This document shows, piece by piece, positions 23,200 to 33,741 of a stretch of 64,000 bases of DNA. The position numbers were made by a program, and so were the translations under genes. Source of the DNA: Megaustenia siamemsis (Eukaryota > Mollusca > Gastropoda > Stylommatophora > Ariophantidae); the NCBI GenBank assembly GCA_032433765.1, contig JAVIAB010000159.1:60617043-60681042 (forward strand), in the 5' to 3' direction. How positions within the stretch are numbered: the first letter of the stretch is position 1; the number at the start of each line of letters is the position of its first letter. The notes under the pieces are model-generated. The model saw nothing but the letters and a program-made list of their open reading frames with translations. It was not told the DNA's origin and searched no databases.

Positions 23200-24600
23200 T
23201 TCTACTCATATTCACAAATTTTGATGCAAAACCCTTACAATTTAGTCCCAAAGTGATACTAGTTCGACACGACAGTTGTAAATGTTATATGCAAAGTCCA
23301 AAAGTTTTTCAAAAAGATAACCTAAACTCAAAATAGTTAGACACAAAGCCCAACAATTTATATGCAAAGTCTAAAAAGTTACTCCAAAAGACAACTAATG
23401 TAACACTTAACCCCAAAATTTCGTCGCATAACCAAACAGTTGAACTCAAAAGCCTAAAAATTTAGTCCCAAAGTCGTAATTGTTCGACACGAAAGTCGTA
23501 AATGTTATATGCAAAGTCCAAAAAGTTTGTCAAAAAGACAACCTTAACTCAAAATAGTTAGACACAAAGCCCAACAATTTATATGCAAAGTCTAAAAAGT
23601 TACTCCAAAAGACAACTAATGTAACACTTAACCCCAAAATTTCGTCGCATAACCAAACAGTTGAACTCAAAAGCCTAAAAATTTAGTCCCAAAGTCATAA
23701 TTGTTCGACACAAAAGTCGTAAATTTTATATGCAAAGTCCAAAAGTTTGTCAAAAAGACAACCCAAACTCAAAATAGTTAGACACAAAGCCCAACAATTT
23801 ATATGCAAAGTCCAAAAAGTTACTCCAAAAGACAAATAATGTAACACTTAACCCCAAAATTTCGTCGCATAACCAAACAGTTGAACTCAAAAGCCTAAAA
23901 ATTTAGTCCCAAAGTCGTAATTGTTCGACACGAAAGTCGTAAATGTTATATGCAAAGTCCAAAAAGTTTGTCAAAAAGACAACCTAAACTCAAAATAGTT
24001 AGACACGAAAGGTCAACAATTTATATGCAAAGTCCAAAAAGTTACTCCAAAAGACAACTAATGTAACACTTAACCCCAAAATTTCGTCGCATAACCAAAC
24101 AGTTGAACTCAAAAGCCTAAAAATTTAGTCCCAAAGTCGTAATTGTTCGACACGAAAGTCGTAAATGTTATATGCAAAGTCCAAAAGTTTGTCAAAAAGA
24201 CAACCTAAACTCAAAATAGTTAGACACGAAAGGTCAAAAAAGTATATGCAAAGTCCAAAATGTTACGTCAAAAGACAACTAATATAACAACAAGCCCTAA
24301 AATTTCGTCGCGTAACCAAAAAGTTGAACTCAAAACCCTACAAAATTTAAACCCAAAGGCAAAATAGTTAGACACGAAAGACCAAATAGTTATATTCAAA
24401 GTCCAAAAGTTTGTCAAAAAGACAACCCAAACTCAAAAGTTTGTCAAAAAGACAACCCAAACTCAAAATAGTTAGACATGAAAGGTCAAAAAGGTATACT
24501 CAAAGTCCAAAATGTTACTTCAAAAGACAACTAATATAACAACAAGCCCCAAAACTTCGTCTCATAACCAAAAAGTTGAACTCAAAACCCTAAAAAGTGT
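23200..24600. repeat. About 220-bp tandem array, left arm
   Basis: Six or so units spaced about 220 bp (CCCCAAAATTTCGTCGCATA at about 23411, 23632, 23852 and 24074). Each is built of sub-motifs such as CAAAGTCCAAAAAGTT and CAAAAGACAACTAA that resemble one another, so the unit itself probably arose from a shorter repeat. Confidence 0.9.
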
Positions 24601-24949
24601 CCACTTATCAACCAAAGTCTTTAATACAGCTGAGAAAACCCTAATAAATAATTAAAATTTACTAAAAATGTTGCCCTTGATGATAGTTGCGACTGTGTCT
24701 AAATCATTATTGAAAATATTCATAGAACTCTAGTAAAAACCAAACACACTAAAACACCACAATGAAAGAATGAACTTAAAGTTCACGCCCCTGTCACAAC
24801 TCTGCTAAGAAAAGTACTGCAAAGCATGAAAGTTATGTCCCCTGCTATAACTCTACTAAACGAAAGTATTACCAAACACGTAGGTTACACTCCTACCATA
24901 ACCCACTAAGAAAAACAAGATTTTGCTTAAAATACCACATTTATGATTG

Positions 24950-25830
24950 TTACGCCCCTTGTCACTTTATGAGGGGACGCCCATGAAACTGTTAGAAATA
25001 GTAAATTTAAACTAGTGGCATACCCCAGCTGTTATATTAGACATCCCCATAGCAAAAATTTACTTAAAACTCACTTTTATGGTGGTTACCCCCTGACCCA
25101 TTTTTGAGGGCTACGCCCATGAAACTGTTAAAAATAGTAAATTTAACAGCTAGACATACCCTAAACTTTATATTAACCATCTCCGTATCAAGAATTTACA
25201 TAAAAACAACTTTTGAAATTACTACCCCTGTACCCATTTTTGGCGGTTACGCCCATGAAACTGTTAAAAATAGTCAATTTAACATCTAGACATACCACAA
25301 ACTTTATATTAAGCATCCCCGTATCAAGAATTTACTAAAAAACCACTTTTATGAGTGTTGCCCCTTACCCATTTTTGGCGGTTACGCCCATGAAAATGTT
25401 AAAAATAGTAAATTTAACATCTAGACATACCCCAAACTTCATTTTAGTCATCCCCATATCAAGAATTTACATAAAAACAACGTTTGAAATTACTAACCCT
25501 GTACCCATTTTTGGCGGTTACGCCCATGAAATCGATAAAAAATTGAAATTTAACCTCTAGACATACCCCAAACTTCACTTTAATCATCCCTGTATCAAGA
25601 ATTTACATAAAAACAACTTTTGAAATTTCTACACATGTACCCATTTTTGGCGGTTACGCCCATGAAACTGTTAAAAATAGTCAATTTAACATCTAGACAT
25701 ACCCCAAACTTTATATTAAGCATCCCCGTATCAAGAATTTACATAAAAACAACTTTTGAAATTACTACCCCTGTACCCATTTTTGGCGGTTACGCCCATG
25801 AAATCGATAAAAAAAATTGAAGTTTAACCT
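24950..25830. repeat. 136-bp tandem array, left arm
   Basis: Five full units with TTTTGGCGGTTACGCCCATG at about 25240, 25374, 25510, 25646 and 25782, and two diverged ones at the outer end. Frames reading RIYIKTTFEITTPVPIFGGY repeat with the unit and are not genes. Confidence 0.93.
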
Positions 25831-25901
25831 ATTGGCATACATCAAACATAATTTGTGACACGCCCATGTATCAAATTTGCCTAAAAAATCAACCAAAAAT
25901 T

Positions 25902-26073
25902 AGTAGTATACAATGTCAATTAGGGACCCCAAAAGTGCCTTTGAAGGCACATAAATCCTTATATAAATAGTCTACACGCATTTCGAGGCACAATTTTTGA
26001 TGCGTTTTCCCTTATATGAGAGTCTACATTTTTCCTTATAGTCTATCCATCCTAAGTGCCAATCTATACTACT
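25902..26073. other. Palindrome centre bounded by terminal-like motifs
   Basis: Inner arm ends reach AGTAGTATA on the left (25902-25910) and TATACTACT on the right (26065-26073), the same 9 bases found at the outer tips of the element. Between them is a 154-base single-copy loop containing the hairpin GTGCCTTTGAAGGCAC near 25940. The outer and inner tips of an arm point the same way. Confidence 0.7.
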
Positions 26074-26139
26074 AATTTTTGGTTGATTTTTTAGGCAAAT
26101 TTGATACATGGGCGTGTCACAAATTATGTTTGATGTATG

Positions 26140-27155
26140 CCAATAGGTTAAACTTCAATTTTTTTTATCGATTTCATGGGCGTAACCGCCAATATGGGTA
26201 CAGGGGTAGTAATTTCAAAAGTTGTTTTTATGTAAATTCTTGATACGGGGATGCTTAATATAAAGTTTGGGGTATGTCTAGATGATAAATTTACTATCTT
26301 TAACAGTTTCATGGGCGTAACCGCCAAAAATGGGTACAGGGGTAGTAATTTCAAAAGTTGTTTTTATGTAAATTCTTGATACGGGGATGCTTAATATAAA
26401 GTTTGGGGTATGTCTAGATGTTAAATTGACTATTTTTAACAGTTTCATGGGCGTAACCGCCAAAAATGGGTACATGTGTAGAAATTTCAAAAGTTGTTTT
26501 TATGTAAATTCTTGATACAGGGATGATTAAAATGAAGTTTGGGGTATGTCTAGAGGTTAAATTTCAATTTTCTATCGATTTCATGGGCGTAACCGCCAAA
26601 AATGGGTACAGGGTTAGTAATTTCAAACGTTGTTTTTATGTAAATTCTTGATATGGGGATGACTAAAATGAAGTTTGGGGTATGTCTAGATGTTAATTTT
26701 ACTATTTTTAACATTTTCATGGGCGTAACCGCCAAAAATGTGTAAGGGGCAACACTCATAAAAGTGGTTTTTTAGTAAATTCTTGATACGGGGATGCTTA
26801 ATATAAAGTTTGTGGTATGTCTAGATGTTAAATTGACTATTTTTAACAGTTTCATGGGCGTAACCGCCAAAAATGGGTACAGGGGTAGTAATTTCAAAAG
26901 TTGTTTTTATGTAAATTCTTGATACGGAGATGGTTAATATAAAGTTTAGGGTATGTCTAGCTGTTAAATTTACTATTTTTAACAGTTTCATGGGCGTAGC
27001 CCTCAAAAATGGGTCAGGGGGTAACCACCATAAAAGTGAGTTTTAAGTAAATTTTTGCTATGGGGATGTCTAATATAACAGCTGGGGTATGCCACTAGTT
27101 TAAATTTACTATTTCTAACAGTTTCATGGGCGTCCCCTCATAAAGGGACAAGGGG
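26140..27155. repeat. 136-bp tandem array, right arm
   Basis: Mirror of 24950-25830 with six full units (CATGGGCGTAACCGCC at about 26176, 26310, 26446, 26582, 26717 and 26852) and two diverged ones. The extra unit lies next to the loop. Confidence 0.93.
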
Positions 27156-27509
27156 CGTAACAATCATAAATGTGGTATTTTAAGCAAAATCTTGTTTTTC
27201 TTAGTGGGTTATGGTAGGAGTGTAACCTACGTGTTTGGTAATACTTTCGTTTAGTAGAGTTATAGCAGGGGACATAACTTTCATGCTTTGCAGTACTTTT
27301 CTTAGCAGAGTTGTGACAGGGGCGTGAACTTTAAGTTCATTCTTTCAATGTGGTGTTTTAGTGTGTTTGGTTTTTACTAGAGTTCTATGAATATTTTCAA
27401 TAATGATTTAGACACAGTCGCAACTATCATCAAGGGCAACATTTTTAGTAAATTTTAATTATTTATTAGGGTTTTCTCAGCTGTATTAAAGACTTTGGTT
27501 GATAAGTGG

Positions 27510-28910
27510 ACACTTTTTAGGGTTTTGAGTTCAACTTTTTGGTTATGAGACGAAGTTTTGGGGCTTGTTGTTATATTAGTTGTCTTTTGAAGTAACATTT
27601 TGGACTTTGAGTATACCTTTTTGACCTTTCATGTCTAACTATTTTGAGTTTGGGTTGTCTTTTTGACAAACTTTTGAGTTTGGGTTGACTTTTTGACAAA
27701 CTTTTGGACTTTGAATATAACTATTTGGTCTTTCGTGTCTAACTATTTTGCCTTTGGGTTTAAATTTTGTAGGGTTTTGAGTTCAACTTTTTGGTTACGC
27801 GACGAAATTTTAGGGCTTGTTGTTATATTAGTTGTCTTTTGACGTAACATTTTGGACTTTGCATATACTTTTTTGACCTTTCGTGTCTAACTATTTTGAG
27901 TTTAGGTTGTCTTTTTGACAAACTTTTGGACTTTGCATATAACATTTACGACTTTCGTGTCGAACAATTACGACTTTGGGACTAAATTTTTAGGCTTTTG
28001 AGTTCAACTGTTTGGTTATGCGACGAAATTTTGGGGTTAAGTGTTACATTAGTTGTCTTTTGGAGTAACTTTTTGGACTTTGCATATAAATTGTTGACCT
28101 TTCGTGTCTAACTATTTTGAGTTTAGGTTGTCTTTTTGACAAACTTTTTGGACTTTGCATATAACATTTACGACTTTCGTGTCGAACAATTACGACTTTG
28201 GGACTAAATTTTTAGGCTTTTGAGTTCAACTGTTTGGTTATGCGACGAAATTTTGGGGTTAAGTGTTACATTAGTTGTCTTTTGGAGTAACTTTTTGGAC
28301 TTTGCATATAAATTGTTGGGCTTTGTGTCTAACTATTTTGAGTTTAGGTTGTCTTTTTGACAAACTTTTGGACTTTGCATATAACATTTACGACTTTTGT
28401 GTCGAACAATTATGACTTTGGGACTAAATTTTTAGGCTTTTGAGTTCAACTGTTTGGTTATGCGACGAACTTTTGGGGTTAAGTGTTACATTAGTTGTCT
28501 TTTGGAGTAACTTTTTAGACTTTGCATATAAATTGTTGGGCTTTGTGTCTAACTATTTTGAGTTAAGGTTGTCTTTTTGCCAAACTTTTGGACTTTGAAT
28601 GTAACTATTTGGTCTTTTGTGTCGAACTAGTATCACTTTGGGACTAAATTTTTAGGCTTTTGAGTTCAACTGTTTGGTTATGCGACGAAATTTTGGGGTT
28701 AAGTGTTACATTAGTTGTCTTTTGGAGTAACTTTTTAGACTTTGCATATAAATTGTTGGGCTTTGTGTCTAACTATTTTGAGTTTAGGTTATCTTTTTGA
28801 AAAACTTTGGACTTTGCATATAACATTTACAACTGTCGTGTCGAACTAGTATCACTTTGGGACTAAATTGTAAGGGTTTTGCATCAAAATTTGTGAATAT
28901 GAGTAGAAAT
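27510..28910. repeat. About 220-bp tandem array, right arm
   Basis: Mirror of 23200-24600 and nearly the same length, with a few unit-specific differences such as the segment near 28585. Confidence 0.9.
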
Positions 28911-28970
28911 TTTAGGGTTTGGAACTAAGTTTTCTTACCTGAAATGATCATCTTTACTGTTGTCTGTCAT

Positions 28971-29243
28971 TCAATCAAGTGATAAAGATATGGAACTCCA
29001 AAGTCTAAGAGCTGAAGTAATCACCTTTAATGATGTATGTCGTTCGTTGAAGTGGAAAACATTGGTCTTAAAGCCTTCAGCGGTCAAAATGAGGTCATAG
29101 AACTCTTCTGGAATTGCCTCAGGGGTCAAAACGAGTTCAAGTAATCCACCACCCAACATTTTTCCCCCACTGCTGACCCGACAGCCACAACCTACGCTTG
29201 GGCTAACGCACTTCTCTGATTGGTTAATCCACCTGTCAGTCAT
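28971..29243 (-). CDS. Small open frame of unknown function, right arm
   Basis: Mirror of the left-arm frame and identical at the start (MTDRWINQSEKC). It is longer (90 residues) because the left arm's early stop is a sense codon here. It follows the mirrored CCAAT/GC cluster. The difference in length between arms argues against strong coding constraint. Confidence 0.25.
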   Translation of the reverse strand: MTDRWINQSEKCVSPSVGCGCRVSSGGKMLGGGLLELVLTPEAIPEEFYDLILTAEGFKTNVFHFNERHTSLKVITSALRLWSSISLSLD

Positions 29244-29658
29244 TTCTTTGCTCCGCCTCCTATACTAATACTCTTCTCTGATTGGTTGATCCAGGTATCA
29301 GTCGATGCTGGCATAGTCACTCGCTGATTGGTTAATTTATTAATTTCTTACCAGGCTATATTTAAACTAGACGGCGTTATAAGTTTGGTTGATTCAAGGA
29401 AGGTCATACTACACTTCAGTCTAGCGGAGTTTTGCACCGTAAGTTGGCTTGTTTTCTCTTAAAGTATGTTAAGGGTTATCGATAAAAGGTTATATTCAGT
29501 GTAGATGATTGAGACTATATTTTATACTGTAAGTTTGAATGTTTTCTCTTAACGTATGGTAAGACTTAACGATAACACGTTATTCAACTGTATTGATGTA
29601 AAGTAGTTAAGATAAGTAATGTTGAATGTAATGTTCCTTCATTTTTCTTATTGGTTGA
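29219..29658 (-). promoter_or_regulatory. CCAAT-box cluster with GC box, right arm
   Basis: Mirror of the left-arm cluster, seen as CTGATTGGTT motifs and GCTCCGCCTCC on the plus strand. Confidence 0.45.
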
Positions 29659-29747
29659 TTAAAGTATGATATACCAGACAACCGCCATACACCCCACATA
29701 CCACACTAGATGACCTCCATTTCAGATGCCACTCCCCGTCCCCGGCA

Positions 29748-30435
29748 ATAGTAGACGACCTCCATACACCCATCACGATACACTAAACGACCTACATACA
29801 CCCATCATGACACACTAGACGCCCTCTATACACCCAATATGACACACTAGACGACCTCCATACAACCATCATACCCCACTAGACGACCTCCTTACACCCA
29901 TCACGACATACTAGCCGCCCTCCATGCACCCATCATGGCACACTAGACGACCCCTATACAACCATCATGACACATTAGACGACCCCTATACAACCATCAT
30001 GACACACTAAACGCCCTCTATACACCCAATATGACACACTAGACGACCTCCGTACACCCATCACGACATACTAGACGACCCCTATACAACCATCATGACA
30101 CACTAGACGACCCCTATACAACCATCATGACACACTAAACGCCCTCTATACACCCAATATGACACACTAGACGACCTGCGTACACACATCACGGCACACT
30201 AGACGACCCCTATACAACCATCATGACACACTAGACGACCCCTATACAACCATCATGACACACTAGACGACCCCTATACAACCATCATGACACACTAAAC
30301 GCCCTCTATACACCCAATGTGACACACTAGACGACCTCCGTACACCCATGACGACAAACTAGCCGACCTCTATACACCCATCACGACACACTAGACGACC
30401 CCTATACACCCCTTATTACACACTAGGCGACCTCC
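29748..30435. repeat. 33-bp array, right arm
   Basis: Mirror of 21675-22365, units of CCCCTATACAACCATCATGA plus CACACTAGACGA. Confidence 0.95.
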
Positions 30436-30824
30436 AACACCCATCGCTGCGATGAACATACTAGCAAGACAGAATGTATAAACTGTAAGGGTGTTAAAGC
30501 GTATACCAAACGAACGCCTGGTCTTTTTAAATTAGAGTACGAAGGGACAGCTCTTGTTAGCTTATGTAGTAAGACGTACCATTGTAGTGGGGATTACGAT
30601 AAAATCAGTTGTAAAGGGCTAAGCAAGCAACACAACAAATTAGATAAAGATATGTTTTTAGAGGTTCTCGCCACGCAAAAGGCCAAGGGTGGGAAAATGT
30701 AGGTTTCAAAGTCTTAAATAATTCTATATTTTCCTACAGTCAAACAAGAAATGTTCTTTCCTATTTCTATATAAAAAGAAAGGTAGCTGATGATAACGTC
30801 TCGACTACGCCTCTAGATATTTAA
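30427..30824 (+). pseudogene. Family B DNA polymerase C-terminus (right arm)
   Basis: The first frame (30427-30702) contains TPGLFKLEYEG, LCSKTYHCSG and KGLSKQHNKLDKDMF and stops at TAG 30700-30702. Overlapping it, a second frame continues the same conserved tail (including YFYIKRKV and STTPLDI) to TAA 30822-30824. A single frameshift near 30690 therefore separates the two. These motifs are those of the C-terminal tail of protein-primed family B polymerases encoded by Polinton-like elements and related animal viruses. That enzyme would replicate the element DNA from a terminal protein. The catalytic palm and exonuclease are missing, so the remnant is inactive. An AATAAAA signal follows at about 31025. 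Assignment rests on motif recognition, not a search. Confidence 0.7.
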
Positions 30825-31314
30825 CTCTTTACACTACCAGCTTAGCCTAATCAGCAAACTCTAACAGTTTCACCCCTTATGATTCATTTATGACATAGAG
30901 CTAAGCAGACACCCAACTACATAGCTATAAGTAAATGTTATCCATGTACTATATATTGACTCAATGTACTGAATATTTTTGTAATGTTATATAATATCAA
31001 TGTATGTTATACACCTATTGAGATAATAAAAGAATAAAATATATCTTTGTCTTCTGTTTTATATTGATTGTTTGTCAATGATGTTGTATAATCTACTAAC
31101 CTGTCACTGTCGATCAAGAACTCCAAAGCCAGGACACACCAGACATAAACAGGTCACTTCCGGGTCACCGGGACTAGAGGTCAACATCCCGACACGAAAT
31201 GTCACGGTTAACTCCCCCTGTCTCTCATGTGCATGTGGTGCGCCGCGCACCACACTATATATCTTTGTTAATTTACGGGTCAAATGTGACTTAGTTGGAC
31301 CCTTGTATACTACT

Positions 31315-31320
31315 AACAGT
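31315..31320. repeat. Right 6-bp target duplication
   Basis: AACAGT, identical to 20789-20794. Confidence 0.93.
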
Positions 31321-31412
31321 CAACAACAGAACTCATACAATGCACTGTGGATAGACGATTGTGGAAGGACAAGATCGCCAACGCCAACCGGCACGGCACA
31401 TGATGATGATGA
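31321..31412 (+). mobile_element. LINE family A, right half of the interrupted copy
   Basis: Continues CAACAACAGAACT..., reads the terminal RLWKD-type residues, and ends in GGCACATGATGATGATG, the normal family A 3' end. Confidence 0.9.
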
Positions 31413-31940
31413 ATTACATGGCAAGAATTAAACATTTGTAACACGCTGTTCTTGATGATATCAATATAAATAAATGTTCATTTTCTTTACTTCACTAATG
31501 CTGAGATATAATTTATTAAACAACAGCAAACATTTGTGAACGCTTTTATGAAGCTCCATTTAGTGACGCTTTATTTAGTGACGCTCCACGTAGTGACGCT
31601 ATTGCACTTTGGTTATTTATAACTTATGGATGCTGGTTACGTTATTTATAGATCTCTACAGTTTGTCTTAGTACATTGTCACACACATCAGGCTGTGGAG
31701 CGATTATGGGTACTTTCTGAATGTAACTGAGCTGGTTCTATAAATAACATTGAATATAGAAGAGTCACATAACACCCTCTCAACGTGCCCATATCGTGAG
31801 TTCTTCATTCATCCCATTAGATAAAGAAGCCCTTTATAATTTACCAGCAAGAATCAACAATCAAGACTGAATCAAACAAAACGATGTCAACATTCACATC
31901 TTGAGCTTTTACCACATTCTTCAACATACAGAAACAATCT
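31413..31940. other. Unique sequence, possible intron
   Basis: Single-copy AT-rich DNA. A short tandem TTTAGTGACGCT occurs three times at 31556-31604. If the exon at 31951-31999 is real, this is the start of its first intron. No downstream exon could be recognised. Confidence 0.35.
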
Positions 31941-31950
31941 TACAACTTAC

Positions 31951-31999
31951 CAACAAGAACCATGAGACAAGCCAGAGCTAGACAAGCCACCAGTGACAT
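31951..31999 (-). CDS. Putative signal-peptide exon of a host gene
   Basis: On the minus strand an ATG at 31999-31997, with a purine at -3, opens MSLVACLALACLMVLV. This is a compact hydrophobic stretch with small residues, typical of a secretory signal peptide. After 49 coding bases it meets a strong splice donor, G|GTAAGTTG (31950 downward), giving a phase-1 junction. First exons carrying only a signal peptide with a phase-1 donor are common in secreted animal proteins. No second exon, TATA box or poly(A) site was identified, so the protein is unknown. Chance is possible for so short a feature. Confidence 0.4.
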
Positions 32000-32200
32000 C
32001 GCCGTATCGTAATAGGTGATGGATCTGAAGTTTATGTGTTTTTTGTTTTGTTTCGGCGAGTATTTCCGGTATTCTAACCGAGTTGAGGTCAATGAACTGT
32101 TGAAAGAGCAAGATGGCGTCTAATATGTTACAGTATTTGTCTTGACCGCCATACAATAAAATAACATGTTTGTGTTGTATTTTTTTGTCTAATCCCGTGA

Positions 32201-32383
32201 TCAAATTTGGTGTTTGTTTGATTCTGTGACAGCAAATTTCTCTTTAATTCCTGGCTTTTTAAGAAACCCTACATTGATATAATGTCTACTCTTTTGTGTT
32301 GTAGTATATCTTTTCAATTTAAGTTTGGCTAACAGAAGGTGACCATCTGAAGCCACATCTGCTCCTCTATAGTAGTAGGACAC
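32201..32383 (-). mobile_element. LINE family D endonuclease C-terminal scrap
   Basis: Reads RGADVASDGHLLLAKLKLKR, equivalent to RGVNVASDHHLLIAKLKLKL in the copy at 49276-50190. The catalytic SDH is here SDG. The 3' part matches NVGFLKEQGIKDKFAV of the same family. Confidence 0.85.
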
Positions 32384-32389
32384 ACTTTC

Positions 32390-33040
32390 TACAGAGCTTC
32401 GCAGCAGGAGGCAATCTGATCATCAGAAGTGGAACCCGTCGAGCAAGTGTTTCGGTCCTTTAGCTTCTTGACACTCTAGGGGAGATGGGCCCTCCTGAGT
32501 CATGGCTCCCAGGCGTCGACCTCCTGCTGCAATTGTCTCTAAGGCTTACACAGTATGTTTGGCACATAATAACTACAATTAATAGACAAGTCATTCGAAA
32601 ATAGTTTAACTAACCTAACCTAAGGCTTTCATTGTATGTTCGGCACAAAATAGCTACACTTAATAAGAAAAACACTGGAAAATAGTTAATTTACCTGTCT
32701 TGGTTTATCCTAGCTCGTTGCTGCGTTTTTCCAGTTGAAATAACTTAGATACTATTGACAACACAGTTTATGGACCCGTCAGTGTCTGGCTTTCGTGGGA
32801 ATTGGAAGTCCGCGGATGAAGTTGACGCCTAGTTGTCTGGCCTTTCTGTTGTTGAAGACTTATTGTTTGGTCTGCCATCGCCTCAAACACCTGGTCGGAT
32901 TATCACATCCGGTCCATTACGTAACTTCTTATCGTTTCGGCACGGGCTCTCGTCCGATTCTCCCTACTCTGTCGACTTAGGTGGGAGCAATAAGTAGTCA
33001 AGGTGTAAAATGGACGCCCGATCGTCTGGTCTGGACATAA
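32390..33040. other. No gene recognised
   Basis: Moderately GC-rich unique sequence. A segment at 32394-32440 resembles 16186-16225 (shared GGCAATCTGA and CATCAGA), suggesting an unidentified dispersed repeat. It adjoins the 3' side of LINE R and may include its untranslated end. Confidence 0.4.
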
Positions 33041-33042
33041 TA

Positions 33043-33741
33043 TTATTTGACTGTTGGTTTGTCACGATTCTGCCACAGCCAGCACGACGCTCTTTCGGTT
33101 GACTCAGCAATAGTCTTCAATGTTCTTGACCGCATCCATCCCTTAATTCCTAGCATCTTTAAGAGGTCGTAGAGGGATTTGGTTGTGAGTCCTCTGGCAC
33201 TAACCACCACCGAAAACAATCTACTCTCGTGTCCCTGCTGTCTCAACTCGGTGGTGAGATCCTTGTATTTGGATACTTTAAATATATGCTGTTCTTGTAT
33301 CCTAGATTCAAATGGCACTGTGAGTTCTATTAAGATGACCTGGGTCATATTTGATGTGTAGAGAGCAATTTCAGGACGCATTTTAGATCTCTTAATGCAC
33401 TCTCGGTACTTCCCTCGACCTAGGAGGTAAACCGCCATCTCCCAATCGTTTGCTATGTCCAGGATAGTGAAGTCGCTCCAGTAGTTCTGCTTGGGGCGTG
33501 CGGCCTATCCCGCTCTCAAAAAGTAGGTGTTAGTCGTAGCTGGTCGAACTTTATAGTTGGCCTTCATCCGCGCCCCATCCACGGCGGCAGTCAGTTCATG
33601 CAGCACTCTGTTGTGTCGCCATGTGTACCGCCCTTGACCTAGTGCTGTCTTGCATGAGGAAAGAACATACTCCATCATCTGTCTTCCCCCCACTTCACAA
33701 TGTTGTATGGTGATGGTAGAAGGTCGTACATTGATTGTCAT
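33043..33741 (-). pseudogene. LINE R C-terminal domain
   Basis: Downstream of the array the minus strand reads YVLSSCKTALGQGRYTWRHN, a Cys-containing, arginine-rich region. After a short gap, 33043-33438 reads RSKMRPEIALYT, VILIELTVPFE and AERASCWLWQNR. The spacing RPE...IELTVP resembles a PD-(D/E)XK nuclease core, which in site-specific LINEs cuts the target. This is inferred from pattern only. A stop near 33505 separates the two frames. Confidence 0.65.

Larger units (their letters stand above)
20795..25910 (+). repeat. Left palindrome arm
   Basis: In order inward: terminal GC-rich segment with the perfect 19-nt hairpin GTGGTGCGCGGCGCACCAC (20855-20873), AT-rich stretch, polymerase remnant on the minus strand, 33-bp array, unique segment with CCAAT boxes, 220-bp array, unique segment, 136-bp array. 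Confidence 0.95.
20795..31314. mobile_element. Giant palindromic Polinton/Maverick-derived element
   Basis: A 10,520-bp insertion that is one inverted repeat: left arm 20795-25910, loop 25911-26064, right arm 26065-31314. Ends read AGTAGTATACAAGG...CCTTGTATACTACT and are flanked by a 6-bp duplication. Six-base target duplications and inverted termini beginning AG are established features of Polintons/Mavericks. Each arm holds the C-terminal part of a family B DNA polymerase matching that group. Arms differ by scattered substitutions and small indels, plus one extra 136-bp unit on the right, so they are close to but not fully identical. No capsid, integrase or protease gene is seen, so it is non-autonomous. 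Its structure (long inverted repeats made of tandem arrays around a small loop) is that of a fold-back element. Confidence 0.85.
26065..31314 (-). repeat. Right palindrome arm
   Basis: Mirror of the left arm. Paired positions sum to about 52108 outside the 136-bp array and to 51975 at the loop. The 133-base difference is one additional 136-bp-array unit in this arm. Confidence 0.95.

Noticed and set aside
25104..27006. Conserved peptides IYIKTTFEITTPVPIFGGYA in both arms
   Set aside because: They recur with the 136-bp tandem unit and appear mirrored because of the palindrome. No start context or domain supports translation.
20795..31314. Palindrome as a pure assembly artefact
   Set aside because: The arms differ by substitutions and one 136-bp unit, the ends coincide exactly with transposon-like termini, and a 6-bp target duplication matches an empty site seen in paralogous LINEs. 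Long-read confirmation of the loop is still wanted.
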